Shown here piece after piece: positions 47,356-57,994 of a stretch of 64,000 bases of DNA; position 1 is the first letter of the stretch; each line of letters starts with the position of its first letter. A program made the translations under genes and the position numbers. The DNA lies in the NCBI GenBank assembly GCA_020881915.1, contig JAJFPB010000004.1, positions 2,108,001-2,172,000 of the forward strand. The letters run 5' to 3'. The notes under the pieces were generated by a model that was not told the origin of the DNA, did no database searches, and saw only the letters and a program-made list of their open reading frames with translations. Source of the DNA: Paramyrothecium sp. XJ0827 (taxonomy: Eukaryota; Ascomycota; Sordariomycetes; Hypocreales; Stachybotryaceae).

Positions 47356-47629
47356 AATATAATATGATCATCCCAAGGGATCACATGATCAGGTCCTTTG
47401 TCCAGGCTGTAGTTCAACCAAGCCCTCTTGCTTAACAAGGCATTCCCGAGGTGAAAGAGGTTCGATGAGAAGCGAAGCGTCATTCATGGTCTAAAATGGG
47501 ACTACAGTCGGAGAGCTGCAGCCTGGACAAAGGACCTGATCATGTGATCCCTTGGGATGATCATATTATATTATGCCCGCTGTAGGCATGCGTGTTTGTT
47601 CGACCTGCAAGAAGGTGGTCCGCGCGAGC
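47299..47629. repeat. perfect 111-bp inverted repeat with 109-bp spacer
   Basis: Bases 47299-47409 are the exact reverse complement of 47519-47629, checked over the full arm without mismatch or indel (paired coordinates always sum to 94928). The spacer 47410-47518 is not self-complementary. Each arm contains smaller palindromic elements rich in GATC (for example ATCCCAAGGGAT). The outer 57 bases of each arm encode the first 19 codons of the same small reading frame pointing outward, so the structure is a head-to-head duplication of a 5' gene end with its upstream region. The arms keep normal GC content although they lie beside an AT-rich island. Confidence 0.95.
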
Positions 47630-47839
47630 ATGGCAGAATGTGGATGTTGCGCGTTTGGTACCCTTGTGACCAACCGCCTTTGTTCTTCCTGGAACTTGAA
47701 GAAGTATTTTCTTGGGCTGACAATCATATCTTCCATATCTCAGTTCTTGCTTTTTCCATCAAGTATCAGCAATGAGATTCACCAAAGCCGGATAAACCTG
47801 CAAAGTAATGGCAATTCAGTCGGGATTATAGTCAAGTAG
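47573..47839 (+). CDS. small Cys-rich reading frame, uncertain
   Basis: Unrecognised open frame of 88 residues starting in the right repeat arm. The first 40 residues contain five closely spaced Cys (CSTCKK, ECGCC) in a pattern that could bind zinc, followed by LCSSWNLKKYF. The remaining half is hydrophobic and low in information and may be read-through of an intron or 3' sequence; a weak GTATTT donor lies near 47704 and a CTCAG acceptor near 47750. A second in-frame ATG (MRVCSTC) lies five codons in. The duplication of exactly this 5' end suggests a real transcribed gene once existed, but I cannot support a function. Confidence 0.3.
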   Translation: MPAVGMRVCSTCKKVVRASMAECGCCAFGTLVTNRLCSSWNLKKYFLGLTIISSISQFLLFPSSISNEIHQSRINLQSNGNSVGIIVK

Positions 47840-48105
47840 ATCACACTGGTTACCATGAGAAACCGTTTCCATGTTTACGCAAGTGGTAGTCCAGAGTATA
47901 CAAGCACCCTAGCAGCCAGACAGTGTTTGCCCGCCATACTCCTGGCATTAAAAATGCAATTCGAAAAACCAGCCAGTACCGATCCCGAAACCCTTGAAAA
48001 TCTTGCCAGACGCCAATCCATGATGCAGCCAAAGGTCACGTAGACCTAGCAAACTCCGCAGCGCTCCTCATCCTTCCCGCCTATACGGTATCAGGCGTTT
48101 AGCCT
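47840..48105. other. spacer downstream of the inverted repeat
   Basis: 266 bases before the end of the spindle-pole-body gene. An open frame of 62 codons (47855-48043) looks faintly coding (LAARQCLPAILLALKMQFEK) but has no recognised relative. Confidence 0.35.
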
Positions 48106-51100
48106 TTACGCCTCTTGAATGCCCTCCCACGTCAACTGGTCGCTGCCACTGGTCACGTCACGAACAGTCATGCCAGTAATGTTCAGGACCGTCATCTCAA
48201 TCTCCTCCTCTGTCATTGCCTGGTCCGCAGCCTTTTGTCCTTCTAAAACATCGTACAGGCTGTAAATTTGGTCATTCTTGACCTCGAGTCGCTTAAGAAG
48301 CGTGCGGATACTCTCGGCCATATTCAGCCTCTCCCGTCGCCCGTAGGCCTTGTCACTGCTGTTGTACTGGGCTTGCAGTCGCGAGAGCTCGAGTTGTAGA
48401 TGCTGGGCCTCATCTTCCAAACCTTTGATCACAAGCGCAAGAGCATGACCTGGGGGTTGAGATGGTCGCATGGTTAAATCATCTCCAACCAGCTCACGAT
48501 CGGTTACCGGGACTGGTCGAGAAACGGTTACACGCTTTTTGCCGGCGTTCAGCTCTGTCGATGTCACGACACCACGATGTGACGTGATTCGGCTGCAGAC
48601 TATGCAGTTCTGACAGTTGTGGGCACACAGGTCATCCAGAACTCGGCGGGCATTGCTCGACAATGTAGGACAAGACTCCTTGCCTACAACATTGGTGTTC
48701 CAGTTTTCACTCGTGAGCTCTGCCGCGACGGCAAGACTTTGAGAAGTCCGCGAAGCTGAGCGTGTGGGCCGTTTTTGGGTACTAGTATTTGTGACGCCTC
48801 GCAGGCGAGATCCGACCTCTTCATGCGTCCTCTCTTCTCGCTCATCCTGCATATCGATACTGAGAGGCATTGATTGGTCCTGCGTTGTATTGTCCAATGA
48901 TTGTGGACCGGTGGTATCATCATTGATATCAGTGGTAACCTGATCTGTAACCTCGAGAGCAGTAGAAGTTCGTCGCTGGCTGCTTCCGGCAATGTTGCGC
49001 CGTTTGCTGCCTTGGTTAGCCACATTGGAGTGGGCTCGAGATGTTGGCTTGGATTTTTCAGGAATGGAAAATGCAACCTTCTGGCTCTGCGTTGTCACCA
49101 CCACTGAAGCATTGTTGTTCTTGCTCTTTGATCTTTGGTGTTTCTCGCGTCCCTGACTGTGCTTGCCAACCTCGTGCTTACTTGTGGTAGCATGTGTGCG
49201 CTGTCCAGTTGTTTCTGTGACGTTTGGGAGATCCTGCGTCAGCGGTAGAGGTTCCGTGACGTTTCTCTCTTCGGTTACTTCAGCTGCCTCGCTCTCGTTG
49301 GTCTTCATAGTGATGTCTGGGATGAAGAATGCCGATGTCATGTTTTCCTCTGTTTCTTCATCGAGCCTCGCAGAGATGTCATCCTTGGGCAGAGGACGAC
49401 AGTGGTCCAGTTGCTGTCGGAGGAAGTCAACCTCTTCCTTCAGCTTCATGTTCTCGTCATGTAAGTCATGAATGCTGCGCTCAAAACCCGAGTTCTCGCG
49501 TCGCAGCACCTTGTTTTCATTAAAGTACTTCTCGTTGTGACGTACAAGGCTTTCGTTGTCTTCGCGAAGTGATGACTTTTCCTGTGAGATGGATTGGACA
49601 TCTTGCTGTAGTCTTTCAAGCTGCTCTCGTACTGCGTCGAGCTCATGCTGAACTCCATCGAGGTTCTCTTTGAGGTCCTCATTCTCCTCCAGAAGGGCTT
49701 TATTCGCAGTACGTAATGACTTGTTCTCGTTGATCAGGGAGGTGGTGCCGCGGCGTGTGTTGTTGTTGTCGTTGCGAAGAGATTCAAGCTCCTCGCGTAT
49801 ATCTTGCTGTTCCCGCCTCAGGGCTTCGTTGTCTGCACGAAGGCTGGCATTTTCCAGCTCCAAAGACTCCCGGCCATTCTTGAGGGAAAGAAGGTCTCGA
49901 CGAAGGGTATCGTTTTCTGAACGGAGTTGTCCGGTAACCTCTAGTTGCCTATGTGTGTTCTCGAGCTCCTTTTCCTTCACGCTAAGCTTTCTCGTCAACT
50001 TATTGATATCTTCGCAGGCTTCCTGTAGCTTCTTGATAGCGCGATCTCTCTCCTGCGATACCGAATCATTGTCGATTTGGGCAATGCTCAGTTTGCGTGA
50101 TGCTTCCTCGAGTCGGGACTGCAAGGTAGTGACCTCGACCTCCAAGCCTGCTTGCATTAGTTATAAGAGCCAAAAAGGATGTATCAAAGACCTACGGTTT
50201 TTCTGAGCAACAACCTGCTCATGCGCCCACGCAGCACTGGAATCTGTGGCGTAGGGCTTGCGGGTCGCCAGCTGATCTTCCAGAGTCTCAACTTGCTGTT
50301 GCAAACCTGCAGCGTACTCTTGCACCTTGTCGTAGTGTTCTTGCAAAGACATGATTTCTTCACGAATCATGTCCATGGAAACAAATATCTTCTCTTCATC
50401 TTCCGGCACCTGGATGCCATCAACCTCCGCGTGGCTCCGCGTTGATGGTTTTTCTTGCTGATCATGGACCTTGCCATGCTTGACGAAGATTGGTACACCA
50501 TTTCTGATTGCACCACTGAACCGAAGTGTACCAGTGACAAAATCACCCAAGTGTGATACGTCCGGCATAAAGAAGGAGCGCAAGTGGGACGCGTCAGGGC
50601 CTGCGATCGACTCTGGTGACGGTGGCACGGCTGTGAGACTGGACTTGGCTGACGAGAGGTGCGGTGAGCCGTGATCCCGCGGCTCCTGTGCTTCCCTGAC
50701 TTTAGGGCTAAGCGAAGCCTTACGTAGTCGATCTATAGCTTCGGAAACAGACGGGCGTCGATTTGGCTGCGTTACTGGAGCGGAGGGTGTGCGAGTGTGC
50801 GCCTTGGAAAGTGGGCTAGGCTGGCGGGCACTTTTGGTAAGGCCAGCAGCGGACAGTGCTCGAGCGGGTGACCGAGCTAGGAGTGAGGACAGGTCGGACT
50901 CGTTATCTACGCGTGGCTGCATCTCTGCGCGTGTTCTGTTCGAGCCCAGCCACGTATCCTGCGTAGTATCATCGTTGAATTTCAGAGCAGGTGCTGGCGG
51001 CTTGTTCTCTTTTGACTCGGCGCTCATAGGCCTCGCATTGTTATGGTCGCTGAAAATAGGCTTGTTGCTGGCCTTCGGCAAGCCAAAGAACTCCGGCCAT

Positions 51101-51339
51101 TTGCGATGAGCAGCCTCCCAATTGACAGGCAGTGCTCGAGGAGCCGTGATGCGAGCAATGTCTTCGTTCAGTTTACGTGTCGACTCGCCGTCAGGGTCGG
51201 AGAAAACGGAGGATAGCGTTGGACTGACGGTGCCGTGGGAGCCGGTAGAAGATGGAGGAGAATTGAAGGGGTTTTCGCGGTTGGCGTTCATTTCTCTAAG
51301 AATGCGCGAACGATATCGGCTAGCAGCGTCGGCCTCCAT
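48106..51339 (-). CDS. spindle-pole-body coiled-coil protein with Cep57 domain (SnaD/Ppc89 type)
   Basis: Two exons, 51339-50196 and 50147-48106, with a 48-nt intron (donor GTAGGT, branch ACTAAT, acceptor CAG), giving 1061 residues. Residues 1-320 are Ser/Pro-rich and disordered. A long coiled coil spans about 325-640 with heptads rich in Leu, Glu and Arg (repeated LRRE/LREDNESL-type units). Then comes a Ser/Thr-rich linker and a short Cys cluster near 885-897 (LCAHNCQNCIVCSRI). The Cep57 microtubule-binding-type domain at about 942-1020 reads PPGHALALVIKGLEDEAQHL to KNDQIYSLYDVLEGQKA. This architecture fits fission-yeast Ppc89, a core spindle-pole-body scaffold, and Aspergillus SnaD, a suppressor of the dynein regulator nudF. 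The predicted role is anchoring SPB or septal microtubule-organising proteins. The start METADA-like MEADAASRYRSRILREMN is the first ATG of the frame. Confidence 0.88.
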
Positions 51340-52399
51340 CGCTACAGAGCGCGTTCCGGGACGCGATGCCAGCGACGAGATTTGGCTGTTGTTGTCGCTA
51401 GGCTGTTGGTAAATAAGGTGGCAGAAGAGAGTGCCGCGGGTGGTTCCGGTACGCGTGTTCCAAAGATGATGCCAGTGGCAGTCGATGGAAGGGGTAGCGG
51501 AGCGCAGGACGCGTTGGAGAGTGGTTTTGAGGTGAGAGAAGCTGGCTGCATGGGTTGTATAACAAAGGATAAAAGCCGTAAGGTGGTGGTGTATGGTGGG
51601 AGTTCCATCGAACTAGACCAGGATCTCCCTTTTGGGATGGAAGTAAACAAACCGAGATACATACTTGATTGGCTGCGGCGGGCAGACCTAGGCTGTGGCG
51701 GTTGTGGCTGGCAGACGCGGGGCGCGCATACCTTTAAGCCAGCCAAGCAGCCCAGCGTCTACCACCAATTGCGCTGTTCCTGGAGCCCCCCGAGTAAGGT
51801 ACCTTGCTGACAAGTGCTTGCGCCGTCGCGTTTCACTCAAACCGTTAGCGGTAGAGACTTTGAATTTCCCCGAGCCAAGGTACATGTCTTAACCTTTGCG
51901 TTAGGCAGTGCAGCGCCGCTTTCATGAACAGCTGTTCAATGGTCCTGGACAACACTGTAATACAAGAGTCATGAGCTAACAGCACTGGAAGCTTAAGTAC
52001 CGCCTCAGATGGCGTCTGATTTCTTTTCATCGAGAGACAAATGCAACCTTGGCCCTCCATCTTGTGCAACGCAACCACCCGCGGTACTGTGCCTTTCTTG
52101 GCGGCATACTATTGCTCCACCGCTGATGATCTGGGGCGGCAATGACAGGTCCAGTTATCATATCGGCGGGGCTCGTTGAATATCCGAGCGATGCAACTTG
52201 TTCTGCTACTCCCTGATACGCCCGCGGCCCTCAGGAGCCATTTGTCTGTATTTCCTCCGCCTGCGCTTCTCGTGCCTACGGCTTCAATGAGATATTCGAT
52301 GTCTTGAAGAGATCGCGCCGGTGGCGACAGTCGTCCTACGCTCCCCTTCTATCCAAAGCTCGCTGTACGGCCTTGTTAATATCGCATTCTTTTCTCATC
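51340..52399. other. intergenic, divergent promoter region
   Basis: About 1.06 kb between divergent genes. It includes an AAGGTACCTTG element near 51796-51806. No gene was recognised. Confidence 0.5.
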
Positions 52400-54306
52400 A
52401 TGGCGTTTCGCTCGCTTTGTATTTTATGCGCCTCGCTTGGTTTGGTGCTCGCACAACCACAGGCCCTCACTGAACAGAAGGCCTGCTCGGTTTTAAAGAG
52501 CGATCCTGTAGAGGATTGTGTGCCTTTTGCCGGTAGCTTCCTGAAGTCGACCGCACGAGCTTCCACGGATACGCCGGTCGATTACGGCATCCTGGAAGAT
52601 TTGTACGAAGCGCTGGCTGTGATGCAGCAGGATTATTTTGACGCAGATTACGGCACCTGGCCGTCAGCAATTGATTGGACTGGCGCCGTCGTAGAGACAA
52701 TAGTCTCAGGCACATTGACCTCATTATCCAAGTCTCTTGGATCTTTGGACAAGTTTGCGTCAGACAAGTGGAAGGCCAAGGAAAACCTCATATCTTTCTA
52801 CTTTGCCCAAGTGGTGAACTCCTTTTTTGGACAAGATATCCTTTCCATTCGCGGCGAGGTAGGTTGATGTCGTTGCCCAGTTCACGTCCTGAGCAGAGGT
52901 TCTAACTGCTAATCCAGGCGTATGATGACATCCTATGGGTCGTGTTAGGTTGGATGGAGGCGATACAGTTCATCAACACACATGCAGAGCTGCATTATCC
53001 GTCACGTAGCGCAGGTGGAAATATCGCATCTGGAGGGCTTAAGGATGCCCTGAGCTCACTCAGCTGGCACGGCCACAATTGGATTTCGGCTTTTGCACAC
53101 CGTGCGCGGATATTCTGGCGCCTCGGCGCCAACGGTTGGGATACCAGGTTATGCGGTGGCGGCATGGTCTGGAACCGACGTTTATTGCCCTATAAGAATG
53201 CGATTACAAATGAGCTGTGGATTTCTGCATCAATCGCAATGTACGAGCACTTTCCTGGCGATAACTTCACGGCGCCATGGACGAACGAGGCCACCTTCCC
53301 AGAACGAGACCCGGCACATTTAGTGGCCGCTATTGAAGGCTACAAGTGGCTCCAGGGAATTAAAATGACCAATTGGCAGGGTTTATTTGTCGACGGGTAT
53401 CATATAAGCAATCTCAGAGGAGGAAACACAAAGTGCGATATCCGGGATGAAATGGTTTACACCTACAATCAGGGTGTTATCCTGACTGGCCAGCGCGGAA
53501 TGTGGGCATTCACTGGGATGCCATCATACTTACAAGATGGACACGAGATGATACAGTCAGTTATCAAAGCATCTGGTTGGAGCCTGGAAGACAATGCGCC
53601 CATCGATAAAGAAACTGGCCGGTCTCACCAGCTGCCAAGGTGGCATGGACTTGGTCGTGGAGGCATATTGGAGGAGAGATGCGATGCAAGCGGTACCTGC
53701 TCACAGGATGGACAGACTTTCAAGGGGATCTTCTTCCATCATCTGACCGCATTTTGTGCGACACCCAGCCCAATTCCTCGAAAGCATGAGGCAGCCGTTG
53801 CCGTGGATGAGGCGCGGTATGGTGAAGTTGAAGACGCACACCAAGTGGCATGCCATTCATATCTTGACTGGGTCAAGCACAATGCCCAGGCTGCTCTGGG
53901 TACTCGAGATTCGGAGGGACATTTCGGTATGTGGTGGGGTGCCGCCGTGTTTGGCAGCATCCCGCTGTCTGAAGTTGATGACGGGGTTGATCACGCAGCC
54001 GAAAACACCACCGACTACCGTAATTGGGGAACTCCACGAGACGAGATATGGGGCGGGGAACACATGTGGACACCAGGATCGCGAAGCCCGGAGTCGAGAA
54101 ATGATGGGCTACACATTCAACCCACGCCAGGGCGATGGGCAATGGGCCATGGTGGTATGGCAAAGCAGATACCGGCCACAATCAAGCCTGTTGGGAAAAT
54201 CACAGATCCAAATGATCGCGGGCGCGGGCGAACGATCGAGACGCAAGCTGGCGGTCTTGCCGTGCTCCGCGCTTACTGGGAAATATCACAAGCTCGGAAG
54301 TCATGA
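52400..54306 (+). CDS. secreted GH76 family protein (alpha-1,6-mannanase-like, DFG5/DCW1 superfamily)
   Basis: Two exons, 52400-52858 and 52918-54306, separated by a 59-nt phase-0 intron, giving 611 residues. The N-terminus MAFRSLCILCASLGLVLA is a clear signal peptide, so the product is secreted or wall-associated. GH76 enzymes cut alpha-1,6-mannan; the DFG5/DCW1 branch instead transfers GPI mannoproteins to wall glucan. The catalytic Asp pair is in AYDDILWVVLGWMEA (156-157), just after the intron. WDTRLCGGGMVWN (227-239) and KNAITNELWISASIAMYEHF form the conserved substrate cleft. No C-terminal hydrophobic GPI signal is visible, so it is more likely a free secreted protein than a GPI-anchored DFG5 orthologue. 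The C-terminal about 100 residues are less typical. The open frame extends upstream with no ATG before 52400, which also begins the signal peptide. Confidence 0.85.
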
Positions 54307-54903
54307 GAATCCTATAGCAGTGTCAACACAGTCGTGCATCAAGTACATTGAGGACTATCTTGTCGCCCTCTCGTAGCTTTCGGTGCTGTCATGGTCATTC
54401 CCTGTGATACCCAAATCGACAACAGACACACTGCCCGGCTGCGGCAGTTCCATCTTTGGATACGTCAGCTCTTACGTCGACCTGGGAATAAGGCTTTGTA
54501 GTTGTAGCCAGAACTGGATCATAAGCGAATGCGAGTTGAATTGTGGGGGAACCTGCCGGGAGGCTGGTTGGCCCACGACACTCCCACCCCGGGCCTAACA
54601 ACCACACCATCCTTGGACAGCGCCACTTAACGCAACCAAGCCGAGAGCGATGCCCACCCAGACGGACTCGCACTCGCATAACAAACAACAATTTGGAAAC
54701 CGATATATACGCAATGGCACGTACTTTCAAGTTGATGAAGTTGGTACCGAAGAGCGTTTGTAAATTTGTTTAAAGTGTTCATAATGCCCAGCATATTCGT
54801 TGGAACGATTCCCCATCTCCCTACCCTGCAGCCGCATCGTCCCCGACATACATCATCCCGAAGTTACTTTACATTCGATTATTCAGGGGAATTCCATACA
54901 ACA
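54307..54903. other. intergenic between GH76 and PPxY genes
   Basis: About 600 bases in tandem orientation. No feature was recognised apart from a possible alternative ATG at 54784 for the next gene. Confidence 0.45.
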
Positions 54904-55344
54904 ATGCCTGGGCTCATTCACCGAATCACATCTGCTCTTCACTCGTTTTCTCATGACAACAATGACGAGCCATGGCGGCATAACGTGATCGGCAACACCA
55001 CAGGCGGGTACTATAATGCGGCGACGCAAGTCACAGAAACCACTGGCAGGAAGACGTGTTGCCAAAGGAAACGAGAACGCAGGGCACGCATGGAAACGAC
55101 CAAGGCCGAGCGCAAGATGTGCAAAGCGCAGCGAAAGCCATGTGCGCAGCGACGCGGCTGCTGTGGCAAACTTTGGACATCTGCTCTCCCACCAGCCATG
55201 GTGGCAGTGATAGACATTCAAGAGAACCCCGAGTCAGCAAGACATGCCATACCAACAGCAACTATGCACCAAATGAGCGGCATCACTGAGAAGATAGCGA
55301 GTGAAGAGCCGCCGCCGACATACGAAGAAGTTGAGAAGCAGTAG
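54904..55344 (+). CDS. small basic protein with C-terminal PPxY motif, unknown function
   Basis: Unrecognised, 146 residues from ATG 54904; an in-frame ATG at 54784 would add 40 residues of lower quality. The N-terminus MPGLIHRITSALHSFSHDNND could form an amphipathic helix. The middle is highly basic with several Cys pairs (KTCCQRKRERRARM, CKAQRKPCAQRRGCCGKLW), suitable for palmitoylation or metal binding. The C-terminus EEPPPTYEEVEKQ contains a canonical PPxY motif, the ligand of Nedd4/Rsp5 WW domains, which suggests a ubiquitin-ligase adaptor or client. There is no membrane segment or signal peptide. Intronless. The clear bias in composition and the conserved-type motif at the extreme C-terminus support a real gene, but it could be lineage-specific. 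Confidence 0.6.
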   Translation: MPGLIHRITSALHSFSHDNNDEPWRHNVIGNTTGGYYNAATQVTETTGRKTCCQRKRERRARMETTKAERKMCKAQRKPCAQRRGCCGKLWTSALPPAMVAVIDIQENPESARHAIPTATMHQMSGITEKIASEEPPPTYEEVEKQ

Positions 55345-56185
55345 CTAGTTGGTGGCTTGTGAACGGCGTATTAATAAGAACACGATGTTGCGCACACCTT
55401 CGAGACGGACCGAGAGATGAATGGATCGTGTCGACAAGACTTCTTGCCTTATTCATTTATCCAGTCGTTTTGGTTCGACAATAGAAACATACATTACCTT
55501 TCAGTTTGGAAGATTCAATGACACAATCAGTGAATACCGTACATACCTGCAATATTGATAACGATAAGGCTTCAAGATTGACTATGCGTTGACTTTTTGT
55601 CTATTTGTATTGCTGTGTCCCAAGTACACCAACTGTCTAGTATCTGAAAACGTGTGCACCCAAAGGCCACCGAGACATTGTCCCTGAGACCCAGCAGGCG
55701 GGCGGGTTCCAGGCAGGTCTTTGTTTCGGTTCGCGAAAATTGAAGAAAAGCAGGGACCTCCGATGCCGGGGACAGCCCTCGCTACATGCCCCGCCATTTC
55801 AACATGGGTCAGTGTGGCACTTGGGCCGGTCCCTGTATTAAATCCAACGTTGGGCTTCGAGGACCAACGGCTAGCCTTTGTGTCGGATAGCATTCACCTA
55901 CGCCGAGTAAAGTTCGAATTGGCCTCGCACCGTTGCCCTGCGGTCCATGACTTCCAGACCATTGTGGGAATAAGCGTGAGTACCGTGTATCCATTCGTTG
56001 ATGTCCCTAGAGTACGCATGGTGGGTGACCTCATTGGAGCCCCACGTACCCGTTGCGCGCCGCACTTGTACTTGTTAGTCTAGTCGCAATCTTATCGTAA
56101 AAACCAAGTTCGAGTCCGATAATTCGGCGGTGACTGCGCCCGACTTCTCGCAACCTCGCAGCCGAACAATTGATCTCAATTCACG
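55345..56185. other. intergenic, ILV1 upstream region
   Basis: 840 bases in tandem orientation. A GTTCGAGTCC sequence near 56107 mimics a tRNA B box but has no A box or cloverleaf. No gene was recognised. Confidence 0.5.
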
Positions 56186-57994
56186 ATGCCGTCCGCAAGC
56201 GAACCGTCCCCGGTGGCAGCCGTTGCCAATGGCGCCGTCAACGGCACAGGCGACAGCGACAGACCCCAGACGCCTGTTGGCGGTATGGCTCTGACCGAGT
56301 ACAGCGCGAACCCTTCTACGCCTTCAGAAGAAAAGCGAGCTCGCATCAAGCAGTCGGTGCCCGAAGAGTATCTGCTGCCGTCAGGCTACCCTGATGTGAG
56401 TCGCCTCTCCATTCCAGCCTCAGCAGGATGCAGACTAACTGATCTGTTCTTCCCCTTCTAGTACCTACGACTTATTGCAAGCGCCACATCTCGGGTGTAT
56501 GAAGCCTGCGAAGTCACTCCTCTGACTCACGCCATCAACCTCAGCAATCGACTCGAATGCAAAGTTCTTCTCAAGCGTGAAGATCAACAGCCCGTATTCA
56601 GCTTCAAGCTGCGAGGTGCCTACAACAAAATGGCCCATCTCGATCCTGCCAAGAGCTGGAAGGGCGTCGTCTGTTGCTCGGCTGGGAACCATGCCCAAGG
56701 CGTCGCCTATTCGGCTCGGAAGCTCAAGATCCCTGCGACCATTGTCATGCCCGAAGCCACACCCAGCATCAAGCACATGAACGTCGCTCGGTTAGGCGGG
56801 CACGTTGTTTTGCACGGCCAAGACTTTGATGCTGCCAAGGAAGAGTGCGCTAGGAGAGAGAAACAGGATGGCCTCATCAACATCCCGCCGTTCGATGATC
56901 CATATGTCATTGCTGGCCAAGGCACCATTGGAAATGAGCTTTTCGGACAAGTAAACATGTCAAAGGTGGAGGCCATCTTTTGCTGTGTCGGAGGCGGTGG
57001 ACTCATTGCCGGAATCGGCCTCTATGTCAAGAGAATGGCACCCCATGTCAAGATCATCGGAGTCGAAGCCCACGATGCCAACGCCATGGCACAATCGCTC
57101 AAGAAGGGCCACAGAGTGGTGCTTCAAGATGTGGGATTGTTTGCTGACGGCGCTGCTGTGCGCACCGTGGGCGAGGAGACGTTCCGCATCGCTCAGGAGG
57201 TCGTCGACGAGGTCATTGAAGTCTCCACGGATGAAATTTGCGCTGCGATCAAGGACATGTACGATGACACCCGCTCTGGCCTGGAACCGGCCGGTGCGCT
57301 TTCCGTTGCTGGCTTGAAGAAGTACACTGCCAAATACCCCAAGCACGACGCCAAACGCACTCTCATTGCTGTCACGTCCGGCGCCAACATGAACTTTGAC
57401 CGCCTGCGGTTCGTCGCGGAGCGAGCGACTCTAGGTGAGGGCAAGGAGGCTTTGTTGTCTGTGGCCATTCCCGAACAGCCTGGCGCCTTTGCCAAGCTTA
57501 TCGATATCATCATGCCTCACGCAGTCACCGAGTTCTCCTACAGGCTGGCGGACCCTACCGTCGCGAATGTGTTAATTGGTTTGTCATTGACGGCACCCGC
57601 ATCGCAAAGGGTTGAGGAACTCGCAATGTTGCTGGATCGCATCCGGTCTGCTGGCATGACAGTGACGGACCTGTCAGGCGACGAGCTTGCCAAGAGTCAC
57701 ATTCGATATCTCGTGGGCGGACGCTCAGACGCACCAAATGAGAGGCTCTACACGTTCAACTTCCCAGAGAGGCCGGGTGCTCTTGAGAGGTTCCTGGTTA
57801 CTCTGCGGCCCAAGAAATTTAACATTAGTCTGTTCCAGTACCGCAACTACGGCGGCGACGTGGCCAAAGTTCTCGCAGGCATCCTATGCCCCGATGAGGA
57901 GTTGGATGATCTGCATGGCTACTTGAAAGATCTTGGCTACCCCTTCCAAGAGTTCACGCAGTCGGAAGTATACAAGACATTCCTTAGGGCATGA
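56186..57994 (+). CDS. ILV1: threonine deaminase (threonine ammonia-lyase)
   Basis: Two exons, 56186-56395 and 56462-57994, separated by a 66-nt phase-0 intron, giving 580 residues. The enzyme converts threonine to 2-oxobutanoate, the first committed step of isoleucine synthesis, using PLP. The Schiff-base Lys is in [12 protein letters not shown] (Lys119). The substrate and phosphate loops are SAGNHAQG (143-150) and VGGGGL (245-250). Two C-terminal ACT-like regulatory domains follow (about 405-480, starting [18 protein letters not shown], and about 500-580, starting [17 protein letters not shown]), which bind isoleucine (inhibitor) and valine (activator). In fungi the enzyme is mitochondrial, yet the N-terminus from this ATG ([18 protein letters not shown]) lacks Arg and is not a classical presequence. 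The intron joins PSGYPD to [15 protein letters not shown], the usual catalytic-domain start. Confidence 0.94.

Noticed and set aside
56100..56125. tRNA B-box-like GTTCGAGTCC
   Set aside because: There is no A box at the right distance and no acceptor stem can be formed.
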